The notes under the pieces: model-generated | What the model saw: only the letters and a program-made list of their open reading frames with translations | The model's database searches: none | Told to the model about the DNA's origin: nothing | Position numbers and translations under genes: made by a program | NCBI GenBank assembly: GCA_051418075.1 | Contig: JBPRGG010000087.1 | Location: 62,001-126,000, forward strand | Origin: JBPRGG01 sp051418075 | GTDB lineage: Bacteria; Bacteroidota; Bacteroidia; Cytophagales; Cyclobacteriaceae | Direction of reading: 5' to 3' | DNA: 64,000 bases | Shown here: positions 1 through 10,054 of the stretch, piece by piece | Position numbering within the stretch: the first letter of the stretch is position 1 | Layout of the letters: every line of letters starts with the position of its first letter

Positions 1-444
1 TGTTACCCCTGCTAATCTGTGCCGAATCATGTCATAGATATTACTGAACTGACCAAAATTATTCACATCTTTCATATCAAGTTGACTCACAGCCGAAGTC
101 AGTTGATCCTTGCTGATATGTCCATAACCTACTGCCACTTGTTGGTTTTCCCGGTTATTTTGAAAATCCAATTTAACATTAAGTCCAAACACTGACTCCC
201 TGATCTTGTAGGTTTTTTCTTTAAATCCGTTTGCCGAAAAGATCAGCTTATCTTTCTGGTTCAAATTAATCTCATATTGTCCAAGTTCATCAGAAAAAAC
301 ATAATTACCTGCTTTTTTGGCTTGTACTTTCACCTGATTAAGTGGTATATCATCAAAGCCTCTTACTTGCCCTTTAATTACAATTTCCTGTGCAATAATA
401 GTGAAAGGTAGCAGGATCAAAATGATGGACAGTAATGTTTTCAT
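1..444 (-). CDS. TonB/SusC-like protein, N-terminal part (cut by window edge)
   Basis: The reading frame runs from an ATG at 444 off the left edge, so only about 148 residues are visible. It opens with a signal peptide (MKTLLSIILILLPFTIIAQ), followed by a carboxypeptidase-like regulatory beta-sandwich (about residues 22-95, with the pattern IKGQVRGFDDIPLNQVKV). Next comes a TonB-box/plug-like segment, VAVGYGHISKDQLTSAVSQL, which matches the VVVGYGTQ...LTGAVSSV pattern that opens the plug of SusC/RagA-type transporters. This suggests an outer-membrane TonB-linked protein or a truncated plug-domain relative. The rest of the protein, and any SusD partner, lies outside the window, so the full architecture is not known. 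Confidence 0.72.
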   Translation of the reverse strand, partial: MKTLLSIILILLPFTIIAQEIVIKGQVRGFDDIPLNQVKVQAKKAGNYVFSDELGQYEINLNQKDKLIFSANGFKEKTYKIRESVFGLNVKLDFQNNRENQQVAVGYGHISKDQLTSAVSQLDMKDVNNFGQFSNIYDMIRHRLAGVT

Positions 445-570
445 TATCGGTCTGATTTAAAGATGAATAGCAATTAATTATTATACAATATAATTCACAC
501 CAAAAGTTCCAGCAAAAGCTGTTATTGGGTCATTTCACCTGATTTTATTTATCATTCGCGGTACTATGAA

Positions 571-1167
571 TTATAAATTGAATTCATCATAATCTACATA
601 ACCAGACTCATCCTCATCGATCAAATCATATAATCCGCTGGAGAATTCCTCGTCGTCAATATAATCATTTTCATTCGCATCCCATCGATCGAAAAATCCG
701 GCATCATACCGGGATGGTTCAAAATTATTATCCCATCCTTTTTCAAATTCATTCAATTCTAAAGCCTGATCCTGATCAAGATCCCAGGAATTATAAAAAC
801 CGTTATCTGAAAACTGGAGAAATTCAGTTTCATTCAACAATTCATCACGATTACCATCAAAATAGTCATACAAACCTTCACCTAACTCCCTGAGTTTCAT
901 AATACCATCCTTATCCCTATCCCACTGATCAAAAAGTTCACGATCATAGGGCTGGTTTTGCATATAGATATTCCACCCGTGGTTGAATTCACTTTCAGCT
1001 ATTTGGTTATCACCGTCTGCATCCCAACCAGCATAAAACCCATTTCTATCTCCCGGTTGAATGGCATTGGAATTTGTGCTGAGTTGCCGGTTTAATTCTA
1101 TTCCGATAATAAAGGTAAGATTCGACATTACCAGGGCTAAAGATATAGGTAATATAAAATTACTCAT
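571..1167 (-). CDS. six-EF-hand calcium-binding exported protein
   Basis: This is a 198-residue acidic protein with a hydrophobic N-terminus (residues 3-23) that is probably a signal peptide or anchor. Six EF-hand-type loops are visible at about residues 49-60, 83-94, 104-115, 129-140, 163-174 and 184-195; examples are DADGDNQIAESE, DRDKDGIMKLRE and DEDESGYVDYDE. Loops 1-3 and 4-6 are spaced identically, offset by exactly 80 residues, which indicates a tandem duplication of a three-loop unit. EF-hand loops bind calcium, so a periplasmic or surface calcium-binding role is likely. No enzyme domain is present. It stands alone, with about 185 bp to the next gene upstream on the same strand. The loops are clear; the cellular role is unknown. 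Confidence 0.85.
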   Translation of the reverse strand: MSNFILPISLALVMSNLTFIIGIELNRQLSTNSNAIQPGDRNGFYAGWDADGDNQIAESEFNHGWNIYMQNQPYDRELFDQWDRDKDGIMKLRELGEGLYDYFDGNRDELLNETEFLQFSDNGFYNSWDLDQDQALELNEFEKGWDNNFEPSRYDAGFFDRWDANENDYIDDEEFSSGLYDLIDEDESGYVDYDEFNL

Positions 1168-1352
1168 GCTAAATAAATTTAAGTTGAAAAAATAATATAT
1201 ACTTTTATTGATTTAACCAGAAATGGAATAAGGAAGTTATCCTGAATAATGGAATTCAGGTTTTACAAAGTTAGTTTCCAGCCCTTAGCAATTGCCCAAA
1301 CAATGACTTTTAATTTCTCATCAGCTGAATGTAGTTGTACCAAAGTTACAAG

Positions 1353-4300
1353 CTACTTATTTTTTGATATCATGGTCCCTTTAAGCGAAGTAAGATATGC
1401 TACCAGGTCAACCAACTCCTCCTGACTCATAGCTCCTACCAAAGAAGTCATTAATGAACTATCCATCATCTCAATTTTTTCAATATCAGACCTTTGAATT
1501 GTATGATCGGTACCGCCCATCTGCCGGATTGTTATTGACTCCTCACCTTCACTCATTAAAATACCATTACGCATACTCCCATTTTTCAGCGTAACCAGAT
1601 AACCTTCAAATCCGTTGTTAATACCCTGATCAGGATAAATGATGGATTGAAACAATCCTTCTTTGGATAATTTATCCCCGATTTGGCTTAAATCAGGGCC
1701 AAATTTTACGCCTTTTTGATTCACCTGATGACAACTGAGGCAAAATTTATCAAATACAATCTTACCCTGAGCCTGATTTCCGTTAAATGAAAGTAAATCT
1801 CTGACCGGTGGAATCTGGCTTCCTTCAGCTAAACCGGGCTGCTCCAACAAATCGGCTGCCTCTTTTCTTATATTTGCACGGTATACACTAAACAATACTG
1901 AGGCTGCTGTTTGTTCTAGTTGGGAAGGAAGGTTTCCCGATTTAACCAGTTCCAAAAGTTGTTCCTCACCCCACCAGGTTTTACCATATGCCTGAACAGC
2001 CGCTTTTTTTATAGCCAAAGATACATCCGGATGCATTATAACGGATTTGATCAGCCTAAAAGCATTCTCTGTACTTACCGGAGCCAGGGTCTGGATTAAT
2101 TTTTCTGATTCAGGAGAATCATTTAATAAAACCTTCCTGACTTTTTCCAGGCCACCTACCTCTTGATTTTCAATCAATACCCGGATTGCATTTACTTTTA
2201 ATTCATCAGTCGTATTAGACAAGGCCAATTCAAGTAGGTCATCCTGGTATTCAGCTGACCCGTACCGATCAATGATGGTGACAAAATTATGGGTTCCCCT
2301 GGAGTTATCCAATGAATTCCTGATGGCGTTTCTAAGTTCAGTAGTCATTACAACCGATTGATGATCAATATGTTGTACCACCAAGCGCTCAATCAGATCC
2401 TTTTTAGGGTGTGCTTTTTTCAGTAAACCTAACAAGGCTTCGTTGATGTCTGCTTCTGGTAAAAAATCTAGCGATCTGAACATGCGGGTAATTTCATCAG
2501 CAGAGGCCGTACTATCTAAAATCAAACTTAATTTCAATTCCAGAGACTCAGCAGCGCGAGATCTCCAGATCAGATCTTTAACAGCTTTCGAAGACATATC
2601 AGGTTTTTGATACGCCAGCCAGACAGCAAAACACGGCTTCCAGTCATTATCAGCAGCAATTCCAAGAGCCTCCAGATACCATGGATCCTGCCCGTCATAT
2701 TGTTGAGCCAATTCAGCCCAAACCACAGCTTTTTCCTTACCGGTTTTATGAGTGATGACGGACAACAAAGTTCTCCTAACCTGCATGGAAGGATCTTTGA
2801 CCACCTCCTGATACAATTTACTATCCAGATAATCCATTTGGGCGGCCAACCGGACTGCAGTTACCCTTATATCTTCATTTTCATCTTTCAAGGCTTGGGT
2901 AATGTAATCGGGGCCAACTTCTGGTATCTGACCCAACAGCCACAATGCACGAGCCCTGTACACCTGATTATTATTATTCCATAGGTTAAGCAAAACTTCT
3001 TCCGCCCCTAAACCCATTTCATTTAAAAATTGCCAGCCCAGGTAGCGTGTAGCCATGTTCGGACTTTTTAAAGCCTCAGAGGCTGCTTCTGGTGAATCGA
3101 TTGATTTGTACTGATTTACGTACTGGTTAGCTTGGTTGGAAATCCGGTAGATTCTGCCCCTGGCAATGGTATCTCCTACCGCACCTCCTCCTACGATGGG
3201 GTCATACCAGTCGGCCACCATTAGAGAGCCATCCGGAGCTACTGTAACATCAACAGGTCTGAACCATTTATCCCTGTCACTCCACAATATATTTTCGATA
3301 CTGGCGTGATAGCCAGCTCCGGATTTTTCAACCGGATAAGCCCGGACTACATTTGGACCCGCATCAGTATGGATCATTTGATTTTGAAACGGGTCAGGCA
3401 ACATTTTGCCTTCATAAAAACAAATACCGGCCGGGGAGCCAGCCCCGGTGATCAGTAAATTGGGTACGGAACCAGGATCATTCTGATGCCAATGCCTTTT
3501 TGCAGTAGACATAGCCTGGCCTGTTCTTGATACGGACCAATGCTGCCCGGTCAACTGGTCTCTGTAACCATAATTCCCATATTCAAGAATAAAATTGATA
3601 CGACAACTCTTGTTACCATCATCATCATTATCAGATTGCCATATGTTTCCATAAGTATCTACTGTGACCTCATAATTGTTCCTGAAATTATGAGCTAATA
3701 CCTCAAACTCAGAACCATCAGGATTACAGCGAAAGATCATGCCTCCATAATAAGGTTTTCCATTAGAAATTACCTGATTTCCTGCCTTGTCTATAACAGG
3801 ACTTTGATCAGGATACAATACCTTTTGCCCGGCATTGCCATAATTGAAGTAAAGTTTTCCATCCGGACCGAAGATCAGGGCATGGGCCGAATGGTCACCC
3901 GGACCACCCATGCCGGTAAACATCACTTCCTTTCGATCAGGCTGATCATCCCCATCTTGATCAGTGAATATCAGAAGGTTAGGACTTTGAGACACAAATA
4001 CCTTATTACCTAACACTGCAATTCCAAGGGCCAGACTTACATCTTCTCCCTGGTAAAACACCGTCTTTTTATCCGCCTTTCCATCACCATCCAAATCTTC
4101 CAGAATACTGATCTTTCCACCCTTTTCTTGCTTCTGATCTTCGGTTAATCCATAATTATAAGCTTCGCACACCCAAACTCTTCCTTTGGCATCCACATCT
4201 ATATTGGTGGGATTGGTCACCATTGGCTCTGAAGCAAACAAACCAGCCTCCAATTCCGGGTGTGTTTCCATAGCCATCATTGCATGTTCAGGTTGACGGC

Positions 4301-4418
4301 GTTCCTGAAGAGTAAGGGATTGATAAATAAGTGATCTTTCTTCTTCTGAAGGTTTATCAGGTTGACAAGCAAATAAAAAGGTCAATCCTAAAGCAACGAA
4401 CAAGAACTCGGTTTTCAT
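1353..4418 (-). CDS. PVC-type heme-binding protein: PQQ-like propeller, HEAT repeats, cytochrome c
   Basis: This large exported lipoprotein has about 1021 residues. The ATG at 4418 is chosen over an ATG-less extension upstream because it starts a signal peptide with lipobox LFAC. The first ~430 residues resemble the soluble PQQ-dependent dehydrogenase/glucose-sorbosone dehydrogenase propeller (motifs such as GRVWVCEAYNYG, DGSLMVADWYDP). Residues ~440-870 are helical repeats of HEAT type. The last ~130 residues are a cytochrome c domain with a CLSCH heme motif at 893-897, followed by GPDLSQIG and a small beta-rich tail. This order is typical of the putative membrane-bound dehydrogenase family abundant in Planctomycetes and also found in Bacteroidota. 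It probably oxidises a sugar or alcohol in the periplasm and passes electrons to its own heme; the substrate is unknown. Confidence 0.88.
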   Translation of the reverse strand: MKTEFLFVALGLTFLFACQPDKPSEEERSLIYQSLTLQERRQPEHAMMAMETHPELEAGLFASEPMVTNPTNIDVDAKGRVWVCEAYNYGLTEDQKQEKGGKISILEDLDGDGKADKKTVFYQGEDVSLALGIAVLGNKVFVSQSPNLLIFTDQDGDDQPDRKEVMFTGMGGPGDHSAHALIFGPDGKLYFNYGNAGQKVLYPDQSPVIDKAGNQVISNGKPYYGGMIFRCNPDGSEFEVLAHNFRNNYEVTVDTYGNIWQSDNDDDGNKSCRINFILEYGNYGYRDQLTGQHWSVSRTGQAMSTAKRHWHQNDPGSVPNLLITGAGSPAGICFYEGKMLPDPFQNQMIHTDAGPNVVRAYPVEKSGAGYHASIENILWSDRDKWFRPVDVTVAPDGSLMVADWYDPIVGGGAVGDTIARGRIYRISNQANQYVNQYKSIDSPEAASEALKSPNMATRYLGWQFLNEMGLGAEEVLLNLWNNNNQVYRARALWLLGQIPEVGPDYITQALKDENEDIRVTAVRLAAQMDYLDSKLYQEVVKDPSMQVRRTLLSVITHKTGKEKAVVWAELAQQYDGQDPWYLEALGIAADNDWKPCFAVWLAYQKPDMSSKAVKDLIWRSRAAESLELKLSLILDSTASADEITRMFRSLDFLPEADINEALLGLLKKAHPKKDLIERLVVQHIDHQSVVMTTELRNAIRNSLDNSRGTHNFVTIIDRYGSAEYQDDLLELALSNTTDELKVNAIRVLIENQEVGGLEKVRKVLLNDSPESEKLIQTLAPVSTENAFRLIKSVIMHPDVSLAIKKAAVQAYGKTWWGEEQLLELVKSGNLPSQLEQTAASVLFSVYRANIRKEAADLLEQPGLAEGSQIPPVRDLLSFNGNQAQGKIVFDKFCLSCHQVNQKGVKFGPDLSQIGDKLSKEGLFQSIIYPDQGINNGFEGYLVTLKNGSMRNGILMSEGEESITIRQMGGTDHTIQRSDIEKIEMMDSSLMTSLVGAMSQEELVDLVAYLTSLKGTMISKNK

Positions 4419-4595
4419 AGAAGTTAAATATTTACAGCAACCCAAAAGTTAATGGAATTCTGTCGAATATTCATAACTAAAATGTAATTTTTAAGCAGGA
4501 GAGCTGATAAATCAATAATTTCAAGGCAATAATAATCCAATCAGCAACAATGAACTGGAAGGTTTTAAATAATAAACTATTCTTAAATATCCATA

Positions 4596-5018
4596 CTATT
4601 TTTTAATGAATTTAGCCAAAATACCAGCCAACAGTCCTGCTCCGGTATAATAGCCAATGGTCAGGTACTTTTGTTTTTGGGAAGATTGAACAAATTTTTT
4701 ATCCAGTCCCAGCCATTCGGGAGATAACATGGTAATTACCCCAATAGCCAAACCCATTATTAACCCGGTGGAAACAGGCTTTTTAACCTTAGTCAACAGG
4801 CTATAATAGAAAGAGTTAAAAATCATATCTCCTGCCAGTGAACCCCAATATGCCTGTTTATTTGGCAGTTTGGCTCGCTTATAAAATAGCTTTTTAAGCC
4901 CTTGAGCTCCTAGCAAATCAACTCTGGGCGTGTTTTTTTTATTCCTCAATAGTTGATGAATTCCGGTTACCGAAGTAGACCCGGTCAAACCTGTAGCTAT
5001 CATATTTAATATTGGCAT
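4596..5018 (-). CDS. small membrane protein of unknown function
   Basis: This protein has about 140 residues when started at the ATG at 5018; the longer frame begins at a TTG at 5051. The chosen ATG is preceded by a purine-rich AAAGGGAG. I do not recognise the family. Hydrophobic stretches occur near residues 2-18, around 75-90 (SFYYSLLT region), 85-105 (GLIMGLAIGVITML) and 120-138 (YYTGAGLLAGILAKF). A basic central part (RNKKNTPR, KKLFYKRAKLPNK) lies between them. It looks like an integral membrane protein with three or four short helices. It lies between a dehydrogenase-cytochrome and a TonB-type receptor without operon-like spacing to either. Confidence 0.6.
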   Translation of the reverse strand: MPILNMIATGLTGSTSVTGIHQLLRNKKNTPRVDLLGAQGLKKLFYKRAKLPNKQAYWGSLAGDMIFNSFYYSLLTKVKKPVSTGLIMGLAIGVITMLSPEWLGLDKKFVQSSQKQKYLTIGYYTGAGLLAGILAKFIKK

Positions 5019-5203
5019 AACGCTCCCTTTTACCTTAAAAACAGCTGGCAAAGAAATTAGTTACTCAACATACGGAATTAATATATCTATTATTTATGGT
5101 TAAGCTCACGGGTTAACTAGCAACTATATAACAAAATACCTTCTCCCACCGCGGTAAAAATGATGCCTTTTAGTCAATATAGAGTGATTAAAACAACCAA
5201 AAG

Positions 5204-7624
5204 TTACTTTTCTCCATTATTTCTCTGGTTTAATCTGTAATTCAGGGTCAGATTAATTTGCCTGGGCCTTCTTAGAAAATCTCCCCTGGTGTAAAAAATA
5301 TCTCCCTCATTATAATACCTGTTCCGGTTGCTCTGAAATACATCAGTCACATTAAGAGTGAGGGTACCATTGCTATTAAACACATCACGATTAATGGCCA
5401 GGTCCAGAAAAGCAATATAAAACTGTTTACCCTGAGGGGTCATCTGAGGAGCATCATAATTTCCTCGCAGCTGAATATCAGTATTGCCCCACAGGGTAAA
5501 CCGGGAGTTCAACCTGCCAAACCAGGTATAGGTATCAGCTTCGAATGACTGGTCCAGGTTGGTACCATCAATAATTGACCGGAAAAAATTCAGATTCAGG
5601 TCTATCTTCCACCAGGTTGCAGGTTGCCAGGAACTTAAAAATTCAGCTCCGTAAGCATCTTCCTGCAAAAGATTAAATGGTTGTGTGGTAGCCATTCCAT
5701 CCTGATCAACATCCCTGATCCTTAGTATTTTATCGTCAGTATACCGATAGTAAAGGGCGGAACTAATAGATGCATCTGCCAACTGAATAATATGCCCTAA
5801 CTCGAAGGAATGGGTGTACTCAGGATTTAAATCCGGATTTCCCGAAAAGAAATTGCGATTATCATAAAAGGTGACAAAGGGAGTAAGATCACTGTAGGTA
5901 GGTCTGTGTAAACGGCGGCTATAACTCAATTGAATTGTATTAATTTTATTCAATTCATAATTTAAATGAGCTGATGGAAACAAATTCAGGTATTCTCTGT
6001 GATTAATTTCATCAGTTTGCAATAATTCAGTAGTTAGGTCTGTATATTCCGCCCTTAAACCGGCTTGATAACCGATATTTTTGATTTTATTACCAAAAAT
6101 CAGGTATGCCGCATATATATTTTCATCATAGAAAAAATCATTATCCAGGCCTGGCAATGAAAGCCATTGCCCATCAATGAGTTCTGTAACCAAAAAATCA
6201 TTGGTGATATCTCGCAGGGTATTTCGTATACCAGCTTCCATTTTCCCTTCCTGGCTGAAGGGATAGACGTAGTCAGCCTGCAGTAACAATTGTTTCTCTG
6301 TTTCATAATTAATTGACTGCTGCAGGTAATCTGGTATTTGATCATTTAAATAATTTCGTTGGATATACTCCTGGTCAGAATCTTCCCAGTTATCAATATA
6401 GGTTAAAATGGCAATCAGTTCATGATCTTCTGAGCCAAAGTTCTTTTTATAATTCAACATATATTCCAGATTAGGCTCAATTTCATCTTCATCCTGAAAC
6501 CTTCGAATAATTGCATCCGGGCTTACTTCAGTATTAATATAGTCGGTATAATGAATCTCGGTATTACGCTTACCTTTAGCATGCCGGTAGGTAAAAGCAG
6601 TAGTAAGAATATTGGTTTCATCGAAAAAATAATCAGCTCCTAATTGAATATTATTATAAAAGATCTTTTGCCTGGTGATATTTCTTTGGCGGGTGATGAA
6701 GGTAGTGTCATTATCATATACTTCCTGGTAAAGTGAATTATTGGGATTTTCTATATTGCGGTAAGTCAAGCCATAATTTATAAAAAAATTAAGGGCCTTG
6801 CGGCGATAATTCAGGTTCACTGCAGTTCCAATATTATCAGGATGTCCCACTGTAAATTCAAACGAGCCATTAATTCCTTTACTGCGCTCTTTTTTCAGAA
6901 CAATATTTATGATACCAGCCATTCCCTCGGCCTGATAACGGGCTGATGGATTGGTAATTACCTCAACATTCTCCACCAGGTTCCCCTGCAACTGTCGTAA
7001 ACCTTCAGCTCCGTCAAAGCTTAACAAACCGGATGGCATCCCGTCAATCAGTATTTGCACATTATTGCTTCCCCTTAAAGCCACATTACCATCACCATCT
7101 ACAGTAACTGAGGGAATATTTCCTAATATATCAGATGCATTTCTACCTGCATTAATTGGATCCTGGCTCACATTGTACACCTTTTTATCAATACCCAGCT
7201 CCACCAGGTCTTTTTCTCCCTCTATGACCAATTCTTGCAGGCTGGTGGTTTCAGCCTCCAGATAGATGATCCCCAGATCAAAAATGTCAGGATTCCCTTT
7301 AATTTCCAGATCATTCAATAGTTTGCCTGCATAACCCATAAATTTTACCTGAGCATAATATTTTCCCGGTTTTATGGTCAAGGCAAATGCACCTGTTTCA
7401 TCTGTAATTCCCCCGGTGACCAAGGAACTATCCCGGGGCAGGAAAATGCTAACGGTAGCATAGGGCAAAGCAGTTTCAGTTTCTTTATCTGCGACCTTTC
7501 CCTGTACATGCACTGGATCAGTTGGTTGCCCCGCCAGGTTAAAAGGCAATAGAATAAGTAGCATATAAAGCTGCAGATAAAACCTGAATTGGAAGTTTGG
7601 AGTAATATATTGGAATAAGCACAT
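5204..7624 (-). CDS. TonB-dependent receptor-like outer membrane protein (beta-barrel family)
   Basis: This 806-residue outer-membrane protein starts with a signal peptide ending near LPFNLAGQ. A carboxypeptidase D regulatory-like domain follows at about residues 37-120 (VHVQGKVADKETETALPYATV). Then comes a plug domain at about 145-245, with AGRNASDILGNIPSV, a VALRGSNNVQILIDG motif and NVEVITNPSARYQAEG. The remainder is a beta-barrel with many aromatic strands, ending in LNQRNNGEK. The plug pattern and length fit the outer-membrane beta-barrel family (OMP_b-brl_3 type) that accompanies TonB systems in Bacteroidota. These proteins are not SusC homologues proper and there is no SusD partner here. 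The substrate is not predictable. Confidence 0.9.
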   Translation of the reverse strand: MCLFQYITPNFQFRFYLQLYMLLILLPFNLAGQPTDPVHVQGKVADKETETALPYATVSIFLPRDSSLVTGGITDETGAFALTIKPGKYYAQVKFMGYAGKLLNDLEIKGNPDIFDLGIIYLEAETTSLQELVIEGEKDLVELGIDKKVYNVSQDPINAGRNASDILGNIPSVTVDGDGNVALRGSNNVQILIDGMPSGLLSFDGAEGLRQLQGNLVENVEVITNPSARYQAEGMAGIINIVLKKERSKGINGSFEFTVGHPDNIGTAVNLNYRRKALNFFINYGLTYRNIENPNNSLYQEVYDNDTTFITRQRNITRQKIFYNNIQLGADYFFDETNILTTAFTYRHAKGKRNTEIHYTDYINTEVSPDAIIRRFQDEDEIEPNLEYMLNYKKNFGSEDHELIAILTYIDNWEDSDQEYIQRNYLNDQIPDYLQQSINYETEKQLLLQADYVYPFSQEGKMEAGIRNTLRDITNDFLVTELIDGQWLSLPGLDNDFFYDENIYAAYLIFGNKIKNIGYQAGLRAEYTDLTTELLQTDEINHREYLNLFPSAHLNYELNKINTIQLSYSRRLHRPTYSDLTPFVTFYDNRNFFSGNPDLNPEYTHSFELGHIIQLADASISSALYYRYTDDKILRIRDVDQDGMATTQPFNLLQEDAYGAEFLSSWQPATWWKIDLNLNFFRSIIDGTNLDQSFEADTYTWFGRLNSRFTLWGNTDIQLRGNYDAPQMTPQGKQFYIAFLDLAINRDVFNSNGTLTLNVTDVFQSNRNRYYNEGDIFYTRGDFLRRPRQINLTLNYRLNQRNNGEK

Positions 7625-7819
7625 CCTCTAATTTAGACAGATTAGGCTAAATCAGTATATCAATCTGGAGAAAAAATTTCAACAATATACCAATGGATTT
7701 ATCCCCAGCCCAAGCACAGGCTTATTGAAGCCGTTATCATGAAGCAGTGCTGAAAGAATTAACAGAAAAACATCTTTTGTTAGCAATAATTGGTAATAGC
7801 TGTAGAAGTACACTCAGCT

Positions 7820-8020
7820 TTAATCTACCAGGTTCTCCGGGTAATACCTGAACTTTTCAGCATATTCAAGATCTTCTACCTTAAAAGCTTCGGTTCTGTA
7901 TTCTTGGAAATTATAAATATAAGAACATATCACAGTACCATCCGCATTAACCTTTTCCACAGTCATTCTGGGGCCGCCGGATTTCAACCGAACGTCTCTA
8001 CCTTTTCTTAGTGTTACCAT
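7820..8020 (-). CDS. DUF2158 (YodC-like) small protein
   Basis: This 66-residue soluble protein starts at an ATG at 8020. The segment VRLKSGGPRMTVEKV, followed by a C..Y stretch and a central RTEAFKVEDLE, matches the DUF2158/YodC family, whose hallmark is V.LKSGGP.MTV near the N-terminus and a later W/Y...F....L pattern. The fold is a small beta-barrel. The biochemical role of the family is not established. It is monocistronic, between a TonB-type receptor and a glycosyltransferase operon on the same strand. Confidence 0.8.
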   Translation of the reverse strand: MVTLRKGRDVRLKSGGPRMTVEKVNADGTVICSYIYNFQEYRTEAFKVEDLEYAEKFRYYPENLVD

Positions 8021-8112
8021 AAGAATTAAGCCATTTTGTTATTAAATAATTTAACAGACAAAATCGTGCCAATAATAAAGAAAGAATTTAATAAATTTTA
8101 ACTTAAGCAGGC

Positions 8113-9075
8113 CTAATTTATCATCCTGATCATCAGCTGTCTCAAAAACCCTGAGCCATAGGCAATTAGCTGTACATTAGCTGCCCAGACACTGTAAATA
8201 CCAATTCTCAGACTTTTACTTTGAAAAGCTGCATCAAGCAAAATTAAAGTTGAATAGGCAAAGTATAAAGATATAAAAACAAAAAAAATAGATTTTTTTA
8301 TAAAAAATAGTGTGATCGTTAACATTAAACCCAAAGCATACACAGCTGGTAAGGCATGGACTATCTTGAGCTGGTCAGGATAATAATTTAAAAGATTGAT
8401 CCTGCCTCTGCCAAAAAAATGAAGCTGTTTAAAAAACTGGGTAAAACTAGTTCTTCTTTTGTGATATACAAATGCCTCCGAGATCAGTCCGACCTTATAT
8501 CCATGTTCAATGATCCTCAGGCTAAACTCCAGATCTTCAGCCATCCGCGTAATTTTAAACCCACCCGTTTCCTGATAAACAGCAGCAGCAATACCCATGT
8601 TAAAGCTACGGGGATGGAAGACATCCATTCTTTTTTTTCCTCCCCGGATCCCACCGGTGGTAAATATTGAGGTCATTGTATAACTAATAGCCTTCTGTAC
8701 CGATGTGAAGCTTTCATGCGATCGATCAGGCCCGCCAAAAGCATCCCAATGATATTGATTGAGGTTTTTTTCTACTAATTCAAAATAGTTCGGGGGCAAT
8801 AAAATATCGGAATCAAATATGATAAAATAATCGCCTGAAGCTTTGGCAAATCCATAATTACGACTAAATCCCTGCCCACTATTCTCTTTATAATAATATT
8901 TAAGATCCAACTGACCGGAATATTTGCGGACTACTTCCTCACTTTTCTGGCTTGACCCATCCTCAATAACTAAAACTTCAAAATTTTTATAGGTTTGTTT
9001 GGTCAGGGTTTGCAATAATTCGTTGAGTTCCTGCGGACGGTTGTAAACAGGAATAATCACAGCATATTTTCGCAT
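8113..9075 (-). CDS. family 2 glycosyltransferase
   Basis: This 320-residue GT2 enzyme has a GT-A fold at the N-terminus: YAVIIPVYNRPQELNELL at 4-21, VIEDGSS near 36-42 and the metal-binding FDSDILLP near 92-99. A hydrophobic C-terminus with two or three membrane helices (about 240-300) follows. It would transfer a sugar from a nucleotide donor to a lipid or polysaccharide acceptor at the inner membrane. It is the last gene of the six-gene operon that starts with the BatA-like protein, one base downstream of a second GT2 gene, which suggests cotranscription. Acceptor and sugar are unknown. Confidence 0.9.
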   Translation of the reverse strand: MRKYAVIIPVYNRPQELNELLQTLTKQTYKNFEVLVIEDGSSQKSEEVVRKYSGQLDLKYYYKENSGQGFSRNYGFAKASGDYFIIFDSDILLPPNYFELVEKNLNQYHWDAFGGPDRSHESFTSVQKAISYTMTSIFTTGGIRGGKKRMDVFHPRSFNMGIAAAVYQETGGFKITRMAEDLEFSLRIIEHGYKVGLISEAFVYHKRRTSFTQFFKQLHFFGRGRINLLNYYPDQLKIVHALPAVYALGLMLTITLFFIKKSIFFVFISLYFAYSTLILLDAAFQSKSLRIGIYSVWAANVQLIAYGSGFLRQLMIRMIN

Positions 9076-9076
9076 T

Positions 9077-10054
9077 TTAGTCGATCCCTATCTTTTCAGC
9101 AATAAGATAATCTGTTTTCTTAGCGGAATTCATGGTCATCATTTCAGCCAAAAATCCGGCCAGGAAAAGTTGAACCCCAATAACCAATACAACCAGGGCC
9201 AGAAAAAATAAAGGCTGATCCACAATTTCCCGGACCGGCAGATGCCTGTTTATGCGAATTACCTTTTCTATGACCAGAAATAAAGTAATGATCAATCCTA
9301 CCAAAAAAGACAAGGTACCCAAGGTGCCAAAGAAATGCATCGGTTTCTTTTTAAAGCGGGACACAAAAGTAATAGAAACCAGGTCCAGGAAGCCGTTTAC
9401 AAAACGTTCCAGGCCGAATTTAGTTGTTCCATATTTGCGGGGATAATGCTGTACTACCTTTTCTCCAATTCGTCTGAAACCGTTCCATTTGGCTATGACA
9501 GGAATATAGCGGTGCATTTCTCCATATATCTCCACGCTTTTAATCACCTGGTAGTTATACGCCTTTAATCCACAGTTAAAATCATGCAACTTTATCCCTG
9601 ATATTTTCCCTGTGACCAGATTAAAGAAGCGGGAAGGAATGGTTTTACCAATAGGGTCATGCCTAACCTTTTTCCACCCGGAAACCAGGTCATAGTTTTC
9701 TTTCATGATCATACGATATAATTCAGGTATTTCCTCCGGACTATCCTGCAGATCGGCATCCATAGTGATCACTACTTTGCCTAATGCTACTTCAAACCCC
9801 CGGTTCAAAGCGGCAGATTTGCCATAATTCCGGTTAAATCGTATGCCTTTGATGGCTCTGTTTTCTCCGGATAGCCTGGTAATTACCTGCCAGGAGCTGT
9901 CTGTACTGCCATCATCCACCAAAATGATTTCATAGATAAAATCATTTGCTTTCATTACTTTTTTGATCCAGTCACACAGTTCCGGCAAAGATTCTTCCTC
10001 ATTAAAGACAGGAACCACAACTGAAATATCCAACACACCTGCTTTCATCATCAT
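9077..10054 (-). CDS. family 2 glycosyltransferase, polyprenyl-phosphate type
   Basis: This protein has 325 residues. The GT-A domain shows ISVVVPVFNEEESLPEL at the N-terminus, DDGSTDSSW, NYGKSAALNRGF and the DxD-containing MDADLQDSPEEIP. About residues 230-300 form two membrane helices (FFGTLGTLSFLVGLIITLF and FFLALVVLVIGVQLFLAGF). This layout matches DPM1/GtrB/ArnC-type enzymes that load a sugar onto polyprenyl phosphate. The first three codons are all ATG, so the exact start is uncertain by a few residues. The gene abuts the DUF4199 gene upstream, whose stop codon touches this start. It is a partner of the downstream GT2 enzyme in the same operon. Confidence 0.92.
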   Translation of the reverse strand: MMMKAGVLDISVVVPVFNEEESLPELCDWIKKVMKANDFIYEIILVDDGSTDSSWQVITRLSGENRAIKGIRFNRNYGKSAALNRGFEVALGKVVITMDADLQDSPEEIPELYRMIMKENYDLVSGWKKVRHDPIGKTIPSRFFNLVTGKISGIKLHDFNCGLKAYNYQVIKSVEIYGEMHRYIPVIAKWNGFRRIGEKVVQHYPRKYGTTKFGLERFVNGFLDLVSITFVSRFKKKPMHFFGTLGTLSFLVGLIITLFLVIEKVIRINRHLPVREIVDQPLFFLALVVLVIGVQLFLAGFLAEMMTMNSAKKTDYLIAEKIGID

